This document shows, piece by piece, positions 17,299 to 28,197 of a stretch of DNA of 64,000 nucleotides; positions within the stretch are counted from its first letter, which is position 1; every line of letters starts with the position of its first letter. The notes under the pieces are model-generated. The model searched no databases. It saw nothing but the letters and a program-made list of their open reading frames with translations, and was not told the DNA's origin. The position numbers and the translations under genes are program-made. Source of the DNA: Agitococcus lubricus (lineage in GTDB: Bacteria; Pseudomonadota; Gammaproteobacteria; Pseudomonadales; Moraxellaceae); the NCBI RefSeq assembly GCF_003051055.1, contig NZ_QAON01000009.1, positions 62,001 through 126,000 on the forward strand. Reading direction: 5' to 3'.

Positions 17299-18839
17299 GC
17301 GCCACAGTATCCAGTACAGTGGCCTATCGGCGGGCTTGGATTGCTTTTTGTGCCTTAATTTTTGGCAATTTTATGGCGATACTTGACATTCAAATTGTGG
17401 CAAGTTCGCTCAACGAATTACAGGCAGGCATGAGTGCCAGTCAAAGCGAAATAGCGTGGGTGCAAACCAGTTATTTGATTGCAGAAGTCATTGCGATTCC
17501 TTTATCCAGTTATTTGTCTCGATTGTTATCAACCCGTGTCTATTTTGTCATCAGTGCGGTGGGGTTTGCCTTAGCAAGTTTGGCTTGCGCTTTTGCATGG
17601 AATCTGGGTTCATTACTTGTCTTTAGAGCGCTCCAAGGCTTTTTGGGGGGCGGCATGATTCCAACCACGATGGCGGCATTATTTTTATTATTCCCGCCAG
17701 ACAAACGTACCACGCCTATCGTTTTAGTGAGTATGGCCTCTACCTTAGCCCCTGCGGTTGGCCCAACGCTGGGTGGCTTTTTAACGAATTATTTTTCTTG
17801 GCATTGGATGTTTTTAATCAATCTTGCGCCTGCTCTCATCATTGCCAGTATCGTTTGGTCTTACTTGGATATCGATAAGCCCGATTGGTCGTTATGGCAC
17901 AACATGGATTGGCTAGGTTTATCAGCGATGGCTCTGTTTTTAGGGAGCTTAGAATATACCTTAGACGAAGGCCCGCGCCATGATTGGTTTAATGAACAAG
18001 CCGTGCTAATGAGTGCCATCTTTGCCCTTGTGTCGGGCGTTATCTTTTTTTGGCGTAGTTTGACCCATACTAACCCGATAGTGAATTTACGTGTATTTGC
18101 CAATCGAAATTTTGCTGTTGGCTCGGTCATTTCCTTTGTTGTCGGTGTCAGCTTATATGGCATGGTGTATTTGATCCCCATGTTTTTAGGTAAAGTGCGA
18201 GGCTTCAATAGTTTGCAAATTGGCGAAATTATGATGGTCATGGGCATTGCGATGTTTTTAACAGCCCCCCATATTGGCCGACTGTCGGCAAAAATGGATA
18301 CACGTATCCTTGTCGGTATGGGTTTAGTCACTGCGGCCAGTGGGGTATGGTTGAATTCGCATTTAACGTCTTTGGCAGGCATGGAGCAATTGTTTTGGCC
18401 ACAAATTATGCGTGGTGTGGGGTTGATGTGCGCCATGATTGTCATGTCGCAGTTGGCATTAAGTACCTTAGCCGTCACAGAGTTAAAAAATGGCAGTGCG
18501 TTATTTAATCTGACGCGTAATATGGGGGGCGCCATAGGTTTGGCAGCAATTAATACCATTATGGACTGGCGTTTTGCCTTTCATTGGCAGCAGTTAGCCA
18601 GTTTTACCGACCCCGCTCGGCCAGCAGTACAGCATTTTTTAGAAGCAAGCAGCATGGCAATCGCAAGCGATTTAGGTGAGCAGCGCTCGCAAGCGGCATT
18701 ATCGTTGTTGCAGCAGAAATTAACGACACAAGCTACTACCTTAGCCTTTAATGATGTGACCTTGTTATTGTCAATACTCATTTTAAGTGTCTTATTTTTA
18801 CTGCCGTTTATTGAAAAGCCTGCCCCTATAAAGTCATGA
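17295..18839 (+). CDS. emrB: EmrB-type MFS drug efflux transporter (DHA2, 14 TM)
   Basis: A 514-residue inner membrane proton antiporter with about 14 hydrophobic segments, as in the DHA2 family. Family motifs are visible: LDIQIVASSLNELQ in TM1 (cf. LDxTIVNVALP) and the motif C-like region SMASTLAPAVGPTLGG in TM5. It works with the fusion protein translated just upstream (ATGA overlap) and the divergent TolC-like channel. Hydrophobic toxic compounds are the usual substrates; the exact one cannot be read from sequence. Confidence 0.9.
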   Translation: MSATVSSTVAYRRAWIAFCALIFGNFMAILDIQIVASSLNELQAGMSASQSEIAWVQTSYLIAEVIAIPLSSYLSRLLSTRVYFVISAVGFALASLACAFAWNLGSLLVFRALQGFLGGGMIPTTMAALFLLFPPDKRTTPIVLVSMASTLAPAVGPTLGGFLTNYFSWHWMFLINLAPALIIASIVWSYLDIDKPDWSLWHNMDWLGLSAMALFLGSLEYTLDEGPRHDWFNEQAVLMSAIFALVSGVIFFWRSLTHTNPIVNLRVFANRNFAVGSVISFVVGVSLYGMVYLIPMFLGKVRGFNSLQIGEIMMVMGIAMFLTAPHIGRLSAKMDTRILVGMGLVTAASGVWLNSHLTSLAGMEQLFWPQIMRGVGLMCAMIVMSQLALSTLAVTELKNGSALFNLTRNMGGAIGLAAINTIMDWRFAFHWQQLASFTDPARPAVQHFLEASSMAIASDLGEQRSQAALSLLQQKLTTQATTLAFNDVTLLLSILILSVLFLLPFIEKPAPIKS

Positions 18840-18889
18840 GTAATAGACCTAGTGCCATGAGATTGGACGGATAGGGAAAAGGCTAAAAT

Positions 18890-21511
18890 TTAGCGGCTAG
18901 TGCCTTTTATGTTAGCCGCTTGCACATGTTGAATCTTCGTTTTGATTTGTTCAAATAAAAATGGTTTAGCTAAAAAGTCATCCATCCCCATCGCTAAGCA
19001 GTGTGCTTTATCGCTGGCAAACGCATTAGCGGTTAATGCCACAATATAAGGCTGTTTTTCTAGAGGCATGCTACGAATATGTTGTGTCGCCGTAATCCCA
19101 TCCATATCGGGCATTTGAATATCCATAAACACGATATCAAATAAATGCTGCTTAAACTTAGCAATCGCCTCAATGCCGTTGTTGGCGACATCGGCTTCAA
19201 TATGCAACTTACGCAAAAAGCCATTCATAATCAGTTGATTCGTATGGTTGTCATCCACAATTAACACGGTTGGGATATAGTCGGGCACTTCTTCAATCGT
19301 CTCATCGTTATTTGTCGGTTCTAAAGAGCCTTCTTGATACGGCATATCAAAACTAAAGCTAGACCCGTAATGTAACTCACTTTGTACCTGAATACTGCCA
19401 CCCATCGCTTCAACAAGACGGGCGCAGATGGCCAAACCTAAACCTGTTCCGCCATACTGTCGTGTGGTTGAGGAGTCTATCTGTGAAAATACTTGAAATA
19501 GACGATGTTGGCGTTCAACAGGAATACCAATCCCTGAATCTTGCACTCGCATTAATAAACGTGGGGGAGATGAGCGGGTATCGGCTTCTGCATACACGAT
19601 AATTTGCCCTTCGGGCGTAAATTTAATGGCATTCGCTAATAAATTAGAGACAATTTGCCGTAGCCGTAAGTGGTCGCCGATAATCACAGCAGGCAGCGTA
19701 GCAGACCATTTTGCCTGTAAAGAGAGGCCTTTTTTGTCGGCTAAGGGCTTGTATAACAATAAAATACTGTTTAGTTCGTCTAGAAGCGCAAAGGCACGTT
19801 GTTCTAACTCCAATTTGCCTGCTTCAATTTTAGATAAATCTAAAATGTCATTAATCAGTAACGATAAAGCATGACTACTGCTTTGAATAGTTTGTAAAAA
19901 AATACCTTGTTCTTCGTTAATTGGCGTCATGGCCAATAGTTGTGCCATGCCGATAATGCCGTTGACAGGTGTACGGATTTCATGGCTCATCATCGCTAAA
20001 AATTGGCTTTTCGCTTGTGTCGCTGCGTTAGCATTGGCAAGGGCTTGCTCTAGCTCCGCAGTACGAGCCGCGACTTTTGCCTCAAGTTCTACGGTGAGTT
20101 GTTGCAGTTGTGCATTAGATAGCTGTAATTGCTCGGTACGTTCTGCCAATAACTGCTCGGCTTCTTTACGGGCACTAATATCCCGAATGAAACCTGCAAA
20201 TAGTGAGCGTTTATCAATCACTACATGGCTAAAGGCAATTTCTATAGGAAATTGTCGGCCATCTTGATGTAGGCCTAACGACTCCACGGTACGCCAATCC
20301 AGTTTACGTTGGCCTGTATCTAAGTAGTGTTTAAAGCCTTGAAAATGGGCTTTACGTAAATGCGGAGGTTGTAGCAGGCTGATATTTTCGTGTAAGACAT
20401 GTAAAGGATGATAACCAAATACCGTACTAATAGCAGGGTTAGAATATAAAATCTGACCTTGAGCATCTAACACTAAGACCACATCGGTCGTGGTTTCCCA
20501 TAACATGCGAAAGCGTTCTTCACTTTCTTTAAGACGCATCTCGTGTTGTTTACGTTCTATCGCGAGGGCAGCGAGCTGGGCGGCACTGACAATAGTTTTG
20601 ATATCTGCAACAGACGGGATGTAAACCTCATGGTGTGACATGGCAAACGTACCCAAGACTTTGCCACTGCTATTTAAAATCGGCTCTGACCAGCACGCAT
20701 TGATATTTGCTTGCTTAGCTAATTCACGATAGTCTGCCCATAAGGGGTCGTGTTGGGTATCTGAGACAATAATCCGTTTTTTCAAATACGCGGCTGTGCC
20801 ACATGAAGCCACCGTTGCGCCAATCGGCGCACCTTCAACCGCCTCTAAGTAACAATACGGCAAAGAGGGTGCTGCGCCTAAATGTAAGTGTTTGCCTGTG
20901 TCATCAAGTAACAAGATACTGCATAAAATGGGGCTATGCTGTTGCTCTACATGTTTAACCAGTGCGGCTAAAATATCATTGAGCGGCGCATCCATTAATA
21001 TCATCGCTAAAATGTCAGAGCGAGCTTCATTTTCTAATTTACTGAATTGTTGTTCGGTAATGTCTTCGCAAATGCCTAAGGTGAGGTCTGTTTTTCCATC
21101 TTCAGGATTAATAATAGGCACTTTTTGGGTATGCAGTAGGAGCGTACCACGTGGCGTGATACATGGCTCAACAGGCACATTAATGGCCGTTTGTTCGATA
21201 GCAACTCGGATATCATCAATGGCAAATAGCTCGGCATCGTGTGGCCATAACTCCTGTGTGGTTTTACCTAAAACCGTGGTTGCGGCAACCGAAAATAAGT
21301 GCTCTGCGGCTTTATTCCATAACGTGATTTTGAAGTTGTCACGGGCATCTTTGGCAAAAACCGCAACGGGGATATTGTCGATGATGGTTTCTGTGGTACG
21401 TAGACGTGAGCGGAGCTGCGCATTTTCGTGCTCCAATGAGGCGATGCGCTCTAACAACTCGTCCTGAGTATATGCGGGGCTAATGGCTTCTGACATACCT
21501 TGTTTAGTCAT
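18890..21511 (-). CDS. Cytosolic PAS-GAF-PAS hybrid histidine kinase
   Basis: An 873-residue sensor kinase without membrane segments. Order: short coiled coil (20-42), PAS (42-160), GAF (170-320; Cys-Gly-Thr at 237-239 and DPLW at 255-258), second PAS (335-455), coiled coil (455-500), HisKA with His510 in MSHEIRTP, HATPase with [15 protein letters not shown] and an intact GGTGLGLAI box, and a receiver domain with Asp797. The two PAS and one GAF domains suggest redox, ligand or small-molecule sensing in the cytosol. There is no HPt domain and no output regulator next to it. It probably controls a shared phosphorelay rather than neighbouring genes. Confidence 0.9.
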   Translation of the reverse strand: MTKQGMSEAISPAYTQDELLERIASLEHENAQLRSRLRTTETIIDNIPVAVFAKDARDNFKITLWNKAAEHLFSVAATTVLGKTTQELWPHDAELFAIDDIRVAIEQTAINVPVEPCITPRGTLLLHTQKVPIINPEDGKTDLTLGICEDITEQQFSKLENEARSDILAMILMDAPLNDILAALVKHVEQQHSPILCSILLLDDTGKHLHLGAAPSLPYCYLEAVEGAPIGATVASCGTAAYLKKRIIVSDTQHDPLWADYRELAKQANINACWSEPILNSSGKVLGTFAMSHHEVYIPSVADIKTIVSAAQLAALAIERKQHEMRLKESEERFRMLWETTTDVVLVLDAQGQILYSNPAISTVFGYHPLHVLHENISLLQPPHLRKAHFQGFKHYLDTGQRKLDWRTVESLGLHQDGRQFPIEIAFSHVVIDKRSLFAGFIRDISARKEAEQLLAERTEQLQLSNAQLQQLTVELEAKVAARTAELEQALANANAATQAKSQFLAMMSHEIRTPVNGIIGMAQLLAMTPINEEQGIFLQTIQSSSHALSLLINDILDLSKIEAGKLELEQRAFALLDELNSILLLYKPLADKKGLSLQAKWSATLPAVIIGDHLRLRQIVSNLLANAIKFTPEGQIIVYAEADTRSSPPRLLMRVQDSGIGIPVERQHRLFQVFSQIDSSTTRQYGGTGLGLAICARLVEAMGGSIQVQSELHYGSSFSFDMPYQEGSLEPTNNDETIEEVPDYIPTVLIVDDNHTNQLIMNGFLRKLHIEADVANNGIEAIAKFKQHLFDIVFMDIQMPDMDGITATQHIRSMPLEKQPYIVALTANAFASDKAHCLAMGMDDFLAKPFLFEQIKTKIQHVQAANIKGTSR

Positions 21512-21616
21512 AATCAGCTCTGCTTTTAGATTATCCTGTCTACTGAGACACTGCTTACAGTATAGCGAACGGCTTTAGGATAATAGACTAAAATTGTGTG
21601 AGCTAACAGTCAGAAT

Positions 21617-21642
21617 AGCAAGGTAGCGTTTGCTACCTTGCT
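21617..21642. terminator. Hairpin after maeB
   Basis: AGCAAGGTAGC (21617-21627) pairs perfectly with GCTACCTTGCT (21632-21642) around GTTT. It is just downstream of the maeB stop on the minus strand. There is no clear U-run, so it may act as a weak terminator or a stabilising 3' stem. Confidence 0.5.
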
Positions 21643-21652
21643 GATAGGGTGT

Positions 21653-23935
21653 TTAGGCTTCTTTAGCGATAATTTCCGCCACGGTTAACGCCACCATATT
21701 GACAATACGGCGTACTGTAGCCGATGGTGTTAACACATGAACAGGTTTAGCCGCCCCCAACAAAATGGGACCAATGGTGACACCACTACCAGATGCTGTC
21801 TTTAATAAGTTAAAGGCAATATTGGCTGCATCTAAGGTTGGCATCACTAATAAATTAGCATTACCTGTTAAATTAGATTTAGGGAAAGTGGCCTTACGAA
21901 TTTCTTCGTTTAAGGCCGCATCACCGTGCATTTCGCCATCGACTTCGAGGTCTGGCGCATTGGCACGAATCAAGGCATAAGCCTGACGCATCTTAATGGC
22001 ACTGGCGGTGTTTTCTGTGCCAAAGTTAGAATGTGACAACAAAGCGGCTTTAGGCACAATCCCAAAACGGCGTACTTCTTCGGCAGCCAATAAGGTCATT
22101 TCAGCAATTTGTTGGCTAGTGGGTTCTGGGTTAACGTAAGTATCAGCAATAAATAAATTGCGGTCTTCGGTCATTAACACATTCATCGCATAAAAGTTTT
22201 GGGCATTGGCATTTAAGCCAATAATTTGCTCAATATAATCTAAATGCAGATGATAGTGACCAAACGTACCGCAAATCATGCCATCGGCTTCGCCAAATTG
22301 AACTAACAATGCGCCAATTAAAGTACTACGACGACGCACTTCACGCATCGCTAATTCTACACCCATGCCACGACGACACATTAAGTCGTAATAATAGTTC
22401 CAGAATTTTTCGTAGTGGGGCAAGTTGTCTTGGTCAATTAAGGTAAAGTCGCTGCCTGCACGAATACGTAGACCTAATTTTTCAATTTGGCTGTCAATTA
22501 CGCTCGCACGACCCACTAATAGTGGATGCGCCAAACCTTCATCAACGGTAATTTGTACGGCACGTAATACACGCTCATCTTCACCTTCACAAAACACAAT
22601 ACGTTTGCTTGGTGCAGCTTTTGCTTGAGCAAAAACAGACTTCATAATAAAGGCAGAGTTATACACAAACTCAGACAAACGTTGACGATAAGCGGTAAAG
22701 TCTTTGATGGGGCGAGTGGCAATACCAGAATCCATCGCCGCTTTAGCAACCGCAGGCGCGATTTCCATAATCAAACGTTGGTCTAATGCTTTAGGAATAA
22801 TGTATTCCGCACCAAAACTGTTGGGTTCACCATACGCCACTTCATCACGCTCAACGTGTGCCATACGCGCAATCGCGTGGACACTGGCAATTTTCATCGC
22901 TTCGTTAATCGTGGTTGCGCCTACATCTAATGCGCCACGAAAAATATAGGGGAAACATAGCGCGTTGTTGACTTGGTTGGGATAGTCAGAACGACCCGTC
23001 GCAATAATGGCATCCGAACGCACCGCTTTGACTTCTTCGGGCATAATTTCGGGCGTAGGGTTAGCCAAAGCAAAAATAATAGGCTTATCGGCCATACTGG
23101 CGACCATATCGCGTGTCACTAAACCTGCGGTGGACAAGCCCAAAAACATATCTGCGCCGTTAAGAATGTCGCCTAAAGTACGAGCCTCGGTTTCTTGGGC
23201 ATATTTGGCTTTACTCTCGTCCATTTGACGACCAAAGTGTAAAACGCCTTTAGAGTCAGCCACATAAATATTTTCACGGCGCGCGCCAATCGCACACAAT
23301 AAATCTAAACAAGAAATCGCTGCTGCACCTGCGCCAGAGCAAACAATTTTAATGTCTTCGATTTTTTTGTTAACCAGTTTTAAGGCGTTTAATAGGCCTG
23401 CACCCACAATAATAGAGGTACCGTGTTGGTCGTCATGGAATACAGGAATTTTCATCCGTTCGCGGAGTTTCTTTTCGATATAAAAACATTCAGGTGCTTT
23501 AATATCTTCTAAGTTAATACCGCCAAACGTTGGCTCTAAAGAGGCAATAATCTCGACTAATTTGTCAGGGTCACGTTCATCAATTTCGATGTCGAAAACA
23601 TCAACCCCTGCAAATTTTTTAAATAAAACGCCTTTGCCTTCCATGACAGGTTTAGAGGCGAGTGGGCCAATATCACCCAAACCTAAAACGGCGGTACCAT
23701 TACTAATGACCGCAACCAAATTACCGCGTGCGGTGTAACGCGAGACGGTGCTTGGGTCTTTTTCGATTTCTAAACACGGTGCAGCCACACCGGGCGAATA
23801 AGCCAAGGCCAAATCGCGTTGATTCGTTAATTGTTTGCTGGGAGTTACCCAAATTTTACCAGGGTGTGGAAACTCATGATAATCTAAAGCGGCTTTACGT
23901 AATGCCTCATCCATAGTTTTTCTTGCTGATAGCAA
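21653..23935 (-). CDS. maeB: NADP-dependent malic enzyme with phosphotransacetylase-like domain
   Basis: A 760-residue protein of the MaeB type: an N-terminal malic enzyme (about 1-430) oxidatively decarboxylates malate to pyruvate making NADPH. The C-terminal half (about 430-760) resembles phosphate acetyltransferase and regulates the enzyme in related bacteria. Visible features are [33 protein letters not shown] for the nucleotide, and [11 protein letters not shown] / EMTLLAAEE in the Pta-like part. Length fits the family. It is monocistronic, with a perfect short hairpin 19 bases upstream of the ATG and another after the stop. Confidence 0.95.
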   Translation of the reverse strand: MLSARKTMDEALRKAALDYHEFPHPGKIWVTPSKQLTNQRDLALAYSPGVAAPCLEIEKDPSTVSRYTARGNLVAVISNGTAVLGLGDIGPLASKPVMEGKGVLFKKFAGVDVFDIEIDERDPDKLVEIIASLEPTFGGINLEDIKAPECFYIEKKLRERMKIPVFHDDQHGTSIIVGAGLLNALKLVNKKIEDIKIVCSGAGAAAISCLDLLCAIGARRENIYVADSKGVLHFGRQMDESKAKYAQETEARTLGDILNGADMFLGLSTAGLVTRDMVASMADKPIIFALANPTPEIMPEEVKAVRSDAIIATGRSDYPNQVNNALCFPYIFRGALDVGATTINEAMKIASVHAIARMAHVERDEVAYGEPNSFGAEYIIPKALDQRLIMEIAPAVAKAAMDSGIATRPIKDFTAYRQRLSEFVYNSAFIMKSVFAQAKAAPSKRIVFCEGEDERVLRAVQITVDEGLAHPLLVGRASVIDSQIEKLGLRIRAGSDFTLIDQDNLPHYEKFWNYYYDLMCRRGMGVELAMREVRRRSTLIGALLVQFGEADGMICGTFGHYHLHLDYIEQIIGLNANAQNFYAMNVLMTEDRNLFIADTYVNPEPTSQQIAEMTLLAAEEVRRFGIVPKAALLSHSNFGTENTASAIKMRQAYALIRANAPDLEVDGEMHGDAALNEEIRKATFPKSNLTGNANLLVMPTLDAANIAFNLLKTASGSGVTIGPILLGAAKPVHVLTPSATVRRIVNMVALTVAEIIAKEA

Positions 23936-23953
23936 GCCTCATCATCAATTAAA

Positions 23954-23974
23954 TGTAATGCCGTCAGCATTACA
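23954..23974. promoter_or_regulatory. Short perfect inverted repeat in the maeB leader
   Basis: TGTAATGC (23954-23961) and GCATTACA (23967-23974) are perfect 8-base arms around CGTCA. It ends 19 bases from the maeB ATG and could be an operator or a leader hairpin. Confidence 0.4.
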
Positions 23975-24656
23975 ACAATAAAATCACCAATAACCTATAG
24001 GGAGTAGATTATTCGTCCAAATACAGTTAAGACAGAATGGTATGTATCAACAAAGCCATTTAGGGCGGTGATGTTGAGCCCTAAAATAGTGCTGGTAGTG
24101 ACACATAACTTTCTGAAAATTTGATGCGCTAGAAAAGTACTAAACGCATGATTTGTCAATAGACGCCAAACACAAAGATAATCGGATAACAGCAATAACG
24201 CAGCTAAATCAGCACTGTCTTAGTGCAGAGCGACTGTTTACCAACATAGAATAGTGTATAGCGGTCTAGATTTTACATACGTTTGGTCTAAACGCATGCT
24301 GTTGTGGCGACACAAAATAGCTTATCTACACAACAGTAGGCTGGGCAGGGCATTTTTGTGTTGCTATCGTTCGTTGCTTTTCCCGTTGTGGGGGACAACT
24401 GACTGAAAGCCGAGTTGCAGTGTCAAGTTATCCCTAGGGTGGTGGATAGCGCTTAAACACTGAAAGTCATACAGAGAGGGGTATCTGTTACTAACATACT
24501 ATGCTTGCTAACACTTAGCAAGGGACAAAAGCTAAACGAATATGCTTAAAGCATCGACGGCTTGCTAACGATAGAAAACTTTGTGAATTGTCACGCTATT
24601 GATAAGGACTGGGTTATGATTAGTCTAGACGACCTTTACTTGCATGGAATTCAATA
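23975..24656. other. Long intergenic region, nothing recognised
   Basis: About 680 bases between divergent genes. I see no convincing gene, known RNA or terminator. A 66-codon minus-strand frame at 23995-24195 has no ribosome binding site or motif. Both promoters must be here. Confidence 0.35.
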
Positions 24657-25670
24657 ATGACAGTCACCATTCATCCCAAAGCTCAAGCCTTATTAGATGC
24701 CCAAGTCGCCTTTACCCTCAAACGTTTACACAGTCAGGAGTTTGCCGTTGTTGTACAGGCTGAAATTGACTTTTTTCTGAGTCATGCGGCTGCCCTGACC
24801 TTAGCAGAGTGTGTGACTGCGGACATGATTAAAGAAACAGTACACCGTTATGCCATTGAATTGGATTTAGGCGCGGGTGTCTTTGATATTATTGGCGATA
24901 TTGCCCGTACCTTACATGGCCACAGCATTCATCAATATACTTGCTTAAATGACATTATGCCCGATAGGCATTTTGAGCAACTGTTGGATAAATTATTAGA
25001 ATTGGATAGCTTGCGTCATCACCTGTTACACGAATTACTGATTAACCCTGTTTATGCCGCATTGGCCTCCGATATTTTGTTTTTTGGTCTGCGTGATTAT
25101 TTACAGCAAAGTGTAGGGGGGAGGTCGGCACGTAGCGTGTGGTCTTGGAGTAAACAACTGCTGACCAAAATGCCGCCTGAGCTTGAATATCAAATTGAAT
25201 TAAATTTACGTCAGTATGTGCATAAAGCGGTGAGTGGTATTTTATCGGAAAGTGAAACTGTGTTGGCTCATATCGATACACAACGACTACGCGATAGCAT
25301 ATTGGATATTTGGGATAGCCTAAAAACGCAACCCATCAGTACCTATCAACAACTATTGACCAGTTTAGATGTCGAAGAAATATGTGTCTTGTTTTATGAG
25401 TTTTGGCGCGATTTTAGAGACAGTGAGTATTTTAGAGTGTTGATAGATGCAGGGATTGATGCCTTTTTTAACCGCTATGGCAATACAACCTTAGATGTTT
25501 TACTCGAAGAGGTTGGTATTAAACGCGATATGTTGGTTGACGATGCGATTCGTTTTGCCCCGCCTATTTTGGCTATGTTACAAGAAAAGCAGCTTTTAGA
25601 ACCCATCATTAGACGACATTTAGCGTCTTTTTATGCTTCTGAAGAAGTCGCCACGATTTTGACGCTCTGA
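24657..25670 (+). CDS. Conserved-looking hypothetical protein, helical
   Basis: A 337-residue soluble protein that appears almost entirely alpha-helical (Leu/Ile/His/Asp-rich, few Gly or Pro). There is no signal peptide, clear membrane segment or enzymatic motif. A W-S-W-S segment and an FWRDFRDSEYFR segment stand out. It is monocistronic, with a good terminator 15 bases downstream. I do not recognise the family; a structural or scaffolding role is as likely as any. Confidence 0.7.
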   Translation: MTVTIHPKAQALLDAQVAFTLKRLHSQEFAVVVQAEIDFFLSHAAALTLAECVTADMIKETVHRYAIELDLGAGVFDIIGDIARTLHGHSIHQYTCLNDIMPDRHFEQLLDKLLELDSLRHHLLHELLINPVYAALASDILFFGLRDYLQQSVGGRSARSVWSWSKQLLTKMPPELEYQIELNLRQYVHKAVSGILSESETVLAHIDTQRLRDSILDIWDSLKTQPISTYQQLLTSLDVEEICVLFYEFWRDFRDSEYFRVLIDAGIDAFFNRYGNTTLDVLLEEVGIKRDMLVDDAIRFAPPILAMLQEKQLLEPIIRRHLASFYASEEVATILTL

Positions 25671-25684
25671 GTGTGGCAGAGAGT

Positions 25685-25712
25685 GGCATTGTCTGGACAG
25701 ACAATGCCTTTT
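25685..25712 (+). terminator. Rho-independent terminator
   Basis: GGCATTGTCT (25685-25694) pairs with AGACAATGCC (25699-25708) around GGAC, followed by TTTT. It ends the hypothetical gene at 24657-25670. Confidence 0.75.
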
Positions 25713-25729
25713 GCCAAGCAGCCTTATGT

Positions 25730-25999
25730 TTAGTGACTCAACCAAAACCAGCTTGCTACACCACACAACAATAATATCAAAGACAGCCACAACCAGATTA
25801 ATGATTGACTTTGCGTGTGTTGATGAACGGGACGAATGTCTGGGTGTTCACGCTCATAAGCCTCAACAAGCTCTTTCGCTGTTTTTAAGTCTAAGGCCGT
25901 TTCTTGGCGTACAATTTTAATGGCTTGAATTTTTTGACCCAGTGCTAAAGCACCGATAGCAGATAAAGGTAAATGGGTTTTATAGTGCATATTATCCAT
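25730..25999 (-). CDS. Small protein with L7/L12 C-terminal-like domain and a C-terminal TM segment
   Basis: An 89-residue protein. Residues about 18-52 read IGALALGQKIQAIKIVRQ then ALDLKTAKELVEAYE, which matches the pattern of the ribosomal L7/L12 C-terminal domain (KIxVIKxVRxxTGLGLKEAKxLVE). A linker and a single hydrophobic segment (about 66-86) follow, so the domain would face the cytosol on the inner membrane. I chose the ATG at 25999 because AAGGAG lies 10-15 bases upstream; a longer frame reaches 26134. It overlaps the end of the phzF-like gene by 8 bases and is probably co-transcribed. It lacks the L7/L12 N-terminal dimer domain, so it is not the ribosomal stalk protein. Confidence 0.75.
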   Translation of the reverse strand: MDNMHYKTHLPLSAIGALALGQKIQAIKIVRQETALDLKTAKELVEAYEREHPDIRPVHQHTQSQSLIWLWLSLILLLCGVASWFWLSH

Positions 26000-26795
26000 A
26001 ATGCAAGACTCCTTCGATGACAAGCACTGCTTGTCCTGATAACCAGACGCGATTATCGCGTAATTCACAACGTATACTACCAGTTCTAGCAGATATTTGT
26101 TTGGCGACAAGGTCATTAGTGTGCAGTTGCTCACACCAATAAGGCGTTAATGTACAATGTGCGGAGCCCGTCACAGGGTCTTCGTTAATCCCATAATTGG
26201 GGGCAAAAAAACGACTTACCACATCGCAATCTGTGCCCCGTGCCGTGACAATCACTCCACGTTTATCCAATTGTTTTAATAGCTCAAAGTCGGGCTGTAA
26301 TGCACGTATCGTGGCTTCGTCTTCAAACACGGCCAAATAATCGTCAGCAACTAATGTGAGGTCTGGACTATGACCAAGCCCTGCAATAAGTGCAGGTGGC
26401 GGTGCACAAACTTGCGCAGGTCGACTCGGAAAGTTCATCGTCAACCAGCCTGATTCGTCTTTATAAACCGTTAATAGGCCACTACGGCTGTTAAAGTCAA
26501 CACGGCTCAGCTGAGGGTTTAAGTGATTGAACACCACATAAGCGGCCGCTAACGTCGCATGGCCACATAAATCGACTTCGGTAGTAGGGGTAAACCAGCG
26601 AATTGCATACCCAGCAGATTGTGCGCAAATAAAGGCTGTTTCAGAAAGATTGTTTTCGGCAGCAATGGCTTGTAAGCAAGACCTTGTTGGCCATTTATCT
26701 AACACGCAAATAGCGGCAGGATTGCCCTTAAAGCGTTCATCAGTAAAGGCATCAACTTGGTAAAAAGGGATGGTCACGACCGCACTCCTTGGCAC
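25992..26795 (-). CDS. PhzF-family isomerase/epimerase-like protein
   Basis: A 267-residue protein of the PhzF/YddE family: two similar halves forming a diaminopimelate-epimerase-like fold. Visible motifs are FYQVDAFTDERFKGNPAAIC at the N terminus with the N-P-A segment, ETAF with the catalytic Glu region, DLCGHATLAAAYV, and DPVTGSAHCTL in the second half. Members act as isomerases on small metabolites, but the substrate is usually unknown. The gene heads a two-gene unit with the small L7/L12-like protein (8-base overlap). Confidence 0.9.
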   Translation of the reverse strand: MPRSAVVTIPFYQVDAFTDERFKGNPAAICVLDKWPTRSCLQAIAAENNLSETAFICAQSAGYAIRWFTPTTEVDLCGHATLAAAYVVFNHLNPQLSRVDFNSRSGLLTVYKDESGWLTMNFPSRPAQVCAPPPALIAGLGHSPDLTLVADDYLAVFEDEATIRALQPDFELLKQLDKRGVIVTARGTDCDVVSRFFAPNYGINEDPVTGSAHCTLTPYWCEQLHTNDLVAKQISARTGSIRCELRDNRVWLSGQAVLVIEGVLHYG

Positions 26796-27063
26796 AAACG
26801 ATTTTTCTAGATTAAATTTTATCTACCATAACACGAGATTTGAGGGAGAATCCATGTGCAAAATGTAGACAGTGAGGAGCATTTTGGTCACAAAGACACA
26901 GATTCGTAATTTTTTTGTTGCGCTATAGGGGCGATAGTGTTCGCTAATGCTTGCGTCCTGACCCACAATTAGGCAAATTACTCCCTCTAGCGATACGCCA
27001 TGTACGCAATTGGCTATCAGACTCCCATCGTTGACTTTTAGTATCTTTTAGGCTGTACATATA

Positions 27064-28197
27064 ATGGCCAGACAAAATAAACCCCTACAAACGCTAAAGG
27101 TGGCGTTTTTAGGTGGACGTGGTAGCGGTAAAACGACATTACTCGCGAGCTACTTAGGACACATGGCAAGCAGCCGCTGGCAAAAAGAACATCAATACTA
27201 TTTAGGTACGCCTGATTCTGCCGACTCCAAACGCTTAAATGCCTTATATCAAGGCTTATGTGAAGGATTTTTTCCTGAAGCAACCATCAAACGTGCCTCT
27301 GCCTATCGTTTTCACATGCACGTTCAAGACTGTGCAGGCGTACCCTTAGAAATTCAATGGTTAGATTATCCTGGAGAGTGGTGGGAGCGAGAGCCTGCGG
27401 ATGCCAAAGAGCGCAAACAGCGTGATGAATGTCTAAAACGGATGGTCACTAGCCAAGTTTGTTTTTTGGTGATTGATGGCGCAGAGCTGAATAAACACGG
27501 AGAAAAATACCTACGCGCTCACTTAGCCCACATGACCAATGAGATTGCAAATTTACTCAGGCAAACCGCAGGTCGAAAAAAACGTAATCAACAATTACGT
27601 GACATGGTGTGGGTGATGGCGTTGAGTAAAGCAGATTTATTAGAAAACAACTTAACAGCCGCCGACTTTGCTGATTTTGTCAATCGTTATGCGGGTGACC
27701 AACTCGATACCCTCCGTCAGCGTTTGGGTGAGGCGGGTTGTCCTTCATTTGGTATGAATTATTTGTTGTTTTCTTCGGTATTGGGTTCGGGGCAAAAAAT
27801 TATTGATATCAATAAATATATTGGTTTGGATTTAATTGCCCCCTTAGCCTTACGTACTATTTTAGAAAAAGAATTACAGCAAATCGAAAAATCGGCGGTA
27901 TTAAAGCGTATTTTTGCTGGCAGTGCCGACCGTGGTGCATTACAGGCTATTTTTAGTGTCTTACGTCAATTTTTGGCTAAATGGCCAGACCGTTCTAGCC
28001 GTGAGTTAGCAGATTTATTATTTGCCAAAGCCGAAACGTGGCTCAATGGTCAAGCTACGGATTTACAAAAAGAAATGGATAGTCAACAACAGCAAGGCCA
28101 TAGCTTACAAGCCGCAGAAGCCATTTTGAAATTAGCGCTGAGTAAGCCCGAAAACCGTAAATATTTTTATGTGCCGTTATTGAGAGTGAGTCCTTAA
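27064..28197 (+). CDS. GTPase-like P-loop NTPase of uncertain family
   Basis: A 377-residue protein. The Walker A motif GGRGSGKTT is at 18-26. LDYPGEWW near residue 100 looks like the G3 region (DxxG), and SKAD near residue 195 looks like G4 (NKxD), suggesting a TRAFAC-type GTPase of the prokaryotic double-GTPase-like kind. The C-terminal third is helical and Gln/Lys-rich. Its TAA overlaps the next ATG by one base, so it is co-translated with the tail-anchored protein at 28197. Membrane recruitment of the NTPase by that partner is inferred. Function unknown. Confidence 0.75.
   Translation: MARQNKPLQTLKVAFLGGRGSGKTTLLASYLGHMASSRWQKEHQYYLGTPDSADSKRLNALYQGLCEGFFPEATIKRASAYRFHMHVQDCAGVPLEIQWLDYPGEWWEREPADAKERKQRDECLKRMVTSQVCFLVIDGAELNKHGEKYLRAHLAHMTNEIANLLRQTAGRKKRNQQLRDMVWVMALSKADLLENNLTAADFADFVNRYAGDQLDTLRQRLGEAGCPSFGMNYLLFSSVLGSGQKIIDINKYIGLDLIAPLALRTILEKELQQIEKSAVLKRIFAGSADRGALQAIFSVLRQFLAKWPDRSSRELADLLFAKAETWLNGQATDLQKEMDSQQQQGHSLQAAEAILKLALSKPENRKYFYVPLLRVSP

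Noticed and set aside
23995-24195. 66-codon minus-strand frame upstream of maeB
   Set aside because: No ribosome binding site and no recognisable family; treated as non-coding.
25730-26134. 134-codon version of the L7/L12-like gene
   Set aside because: The extra N terminus lies inside phzF in another frame; the AAGGAG before 25999 supports the shorter protein.
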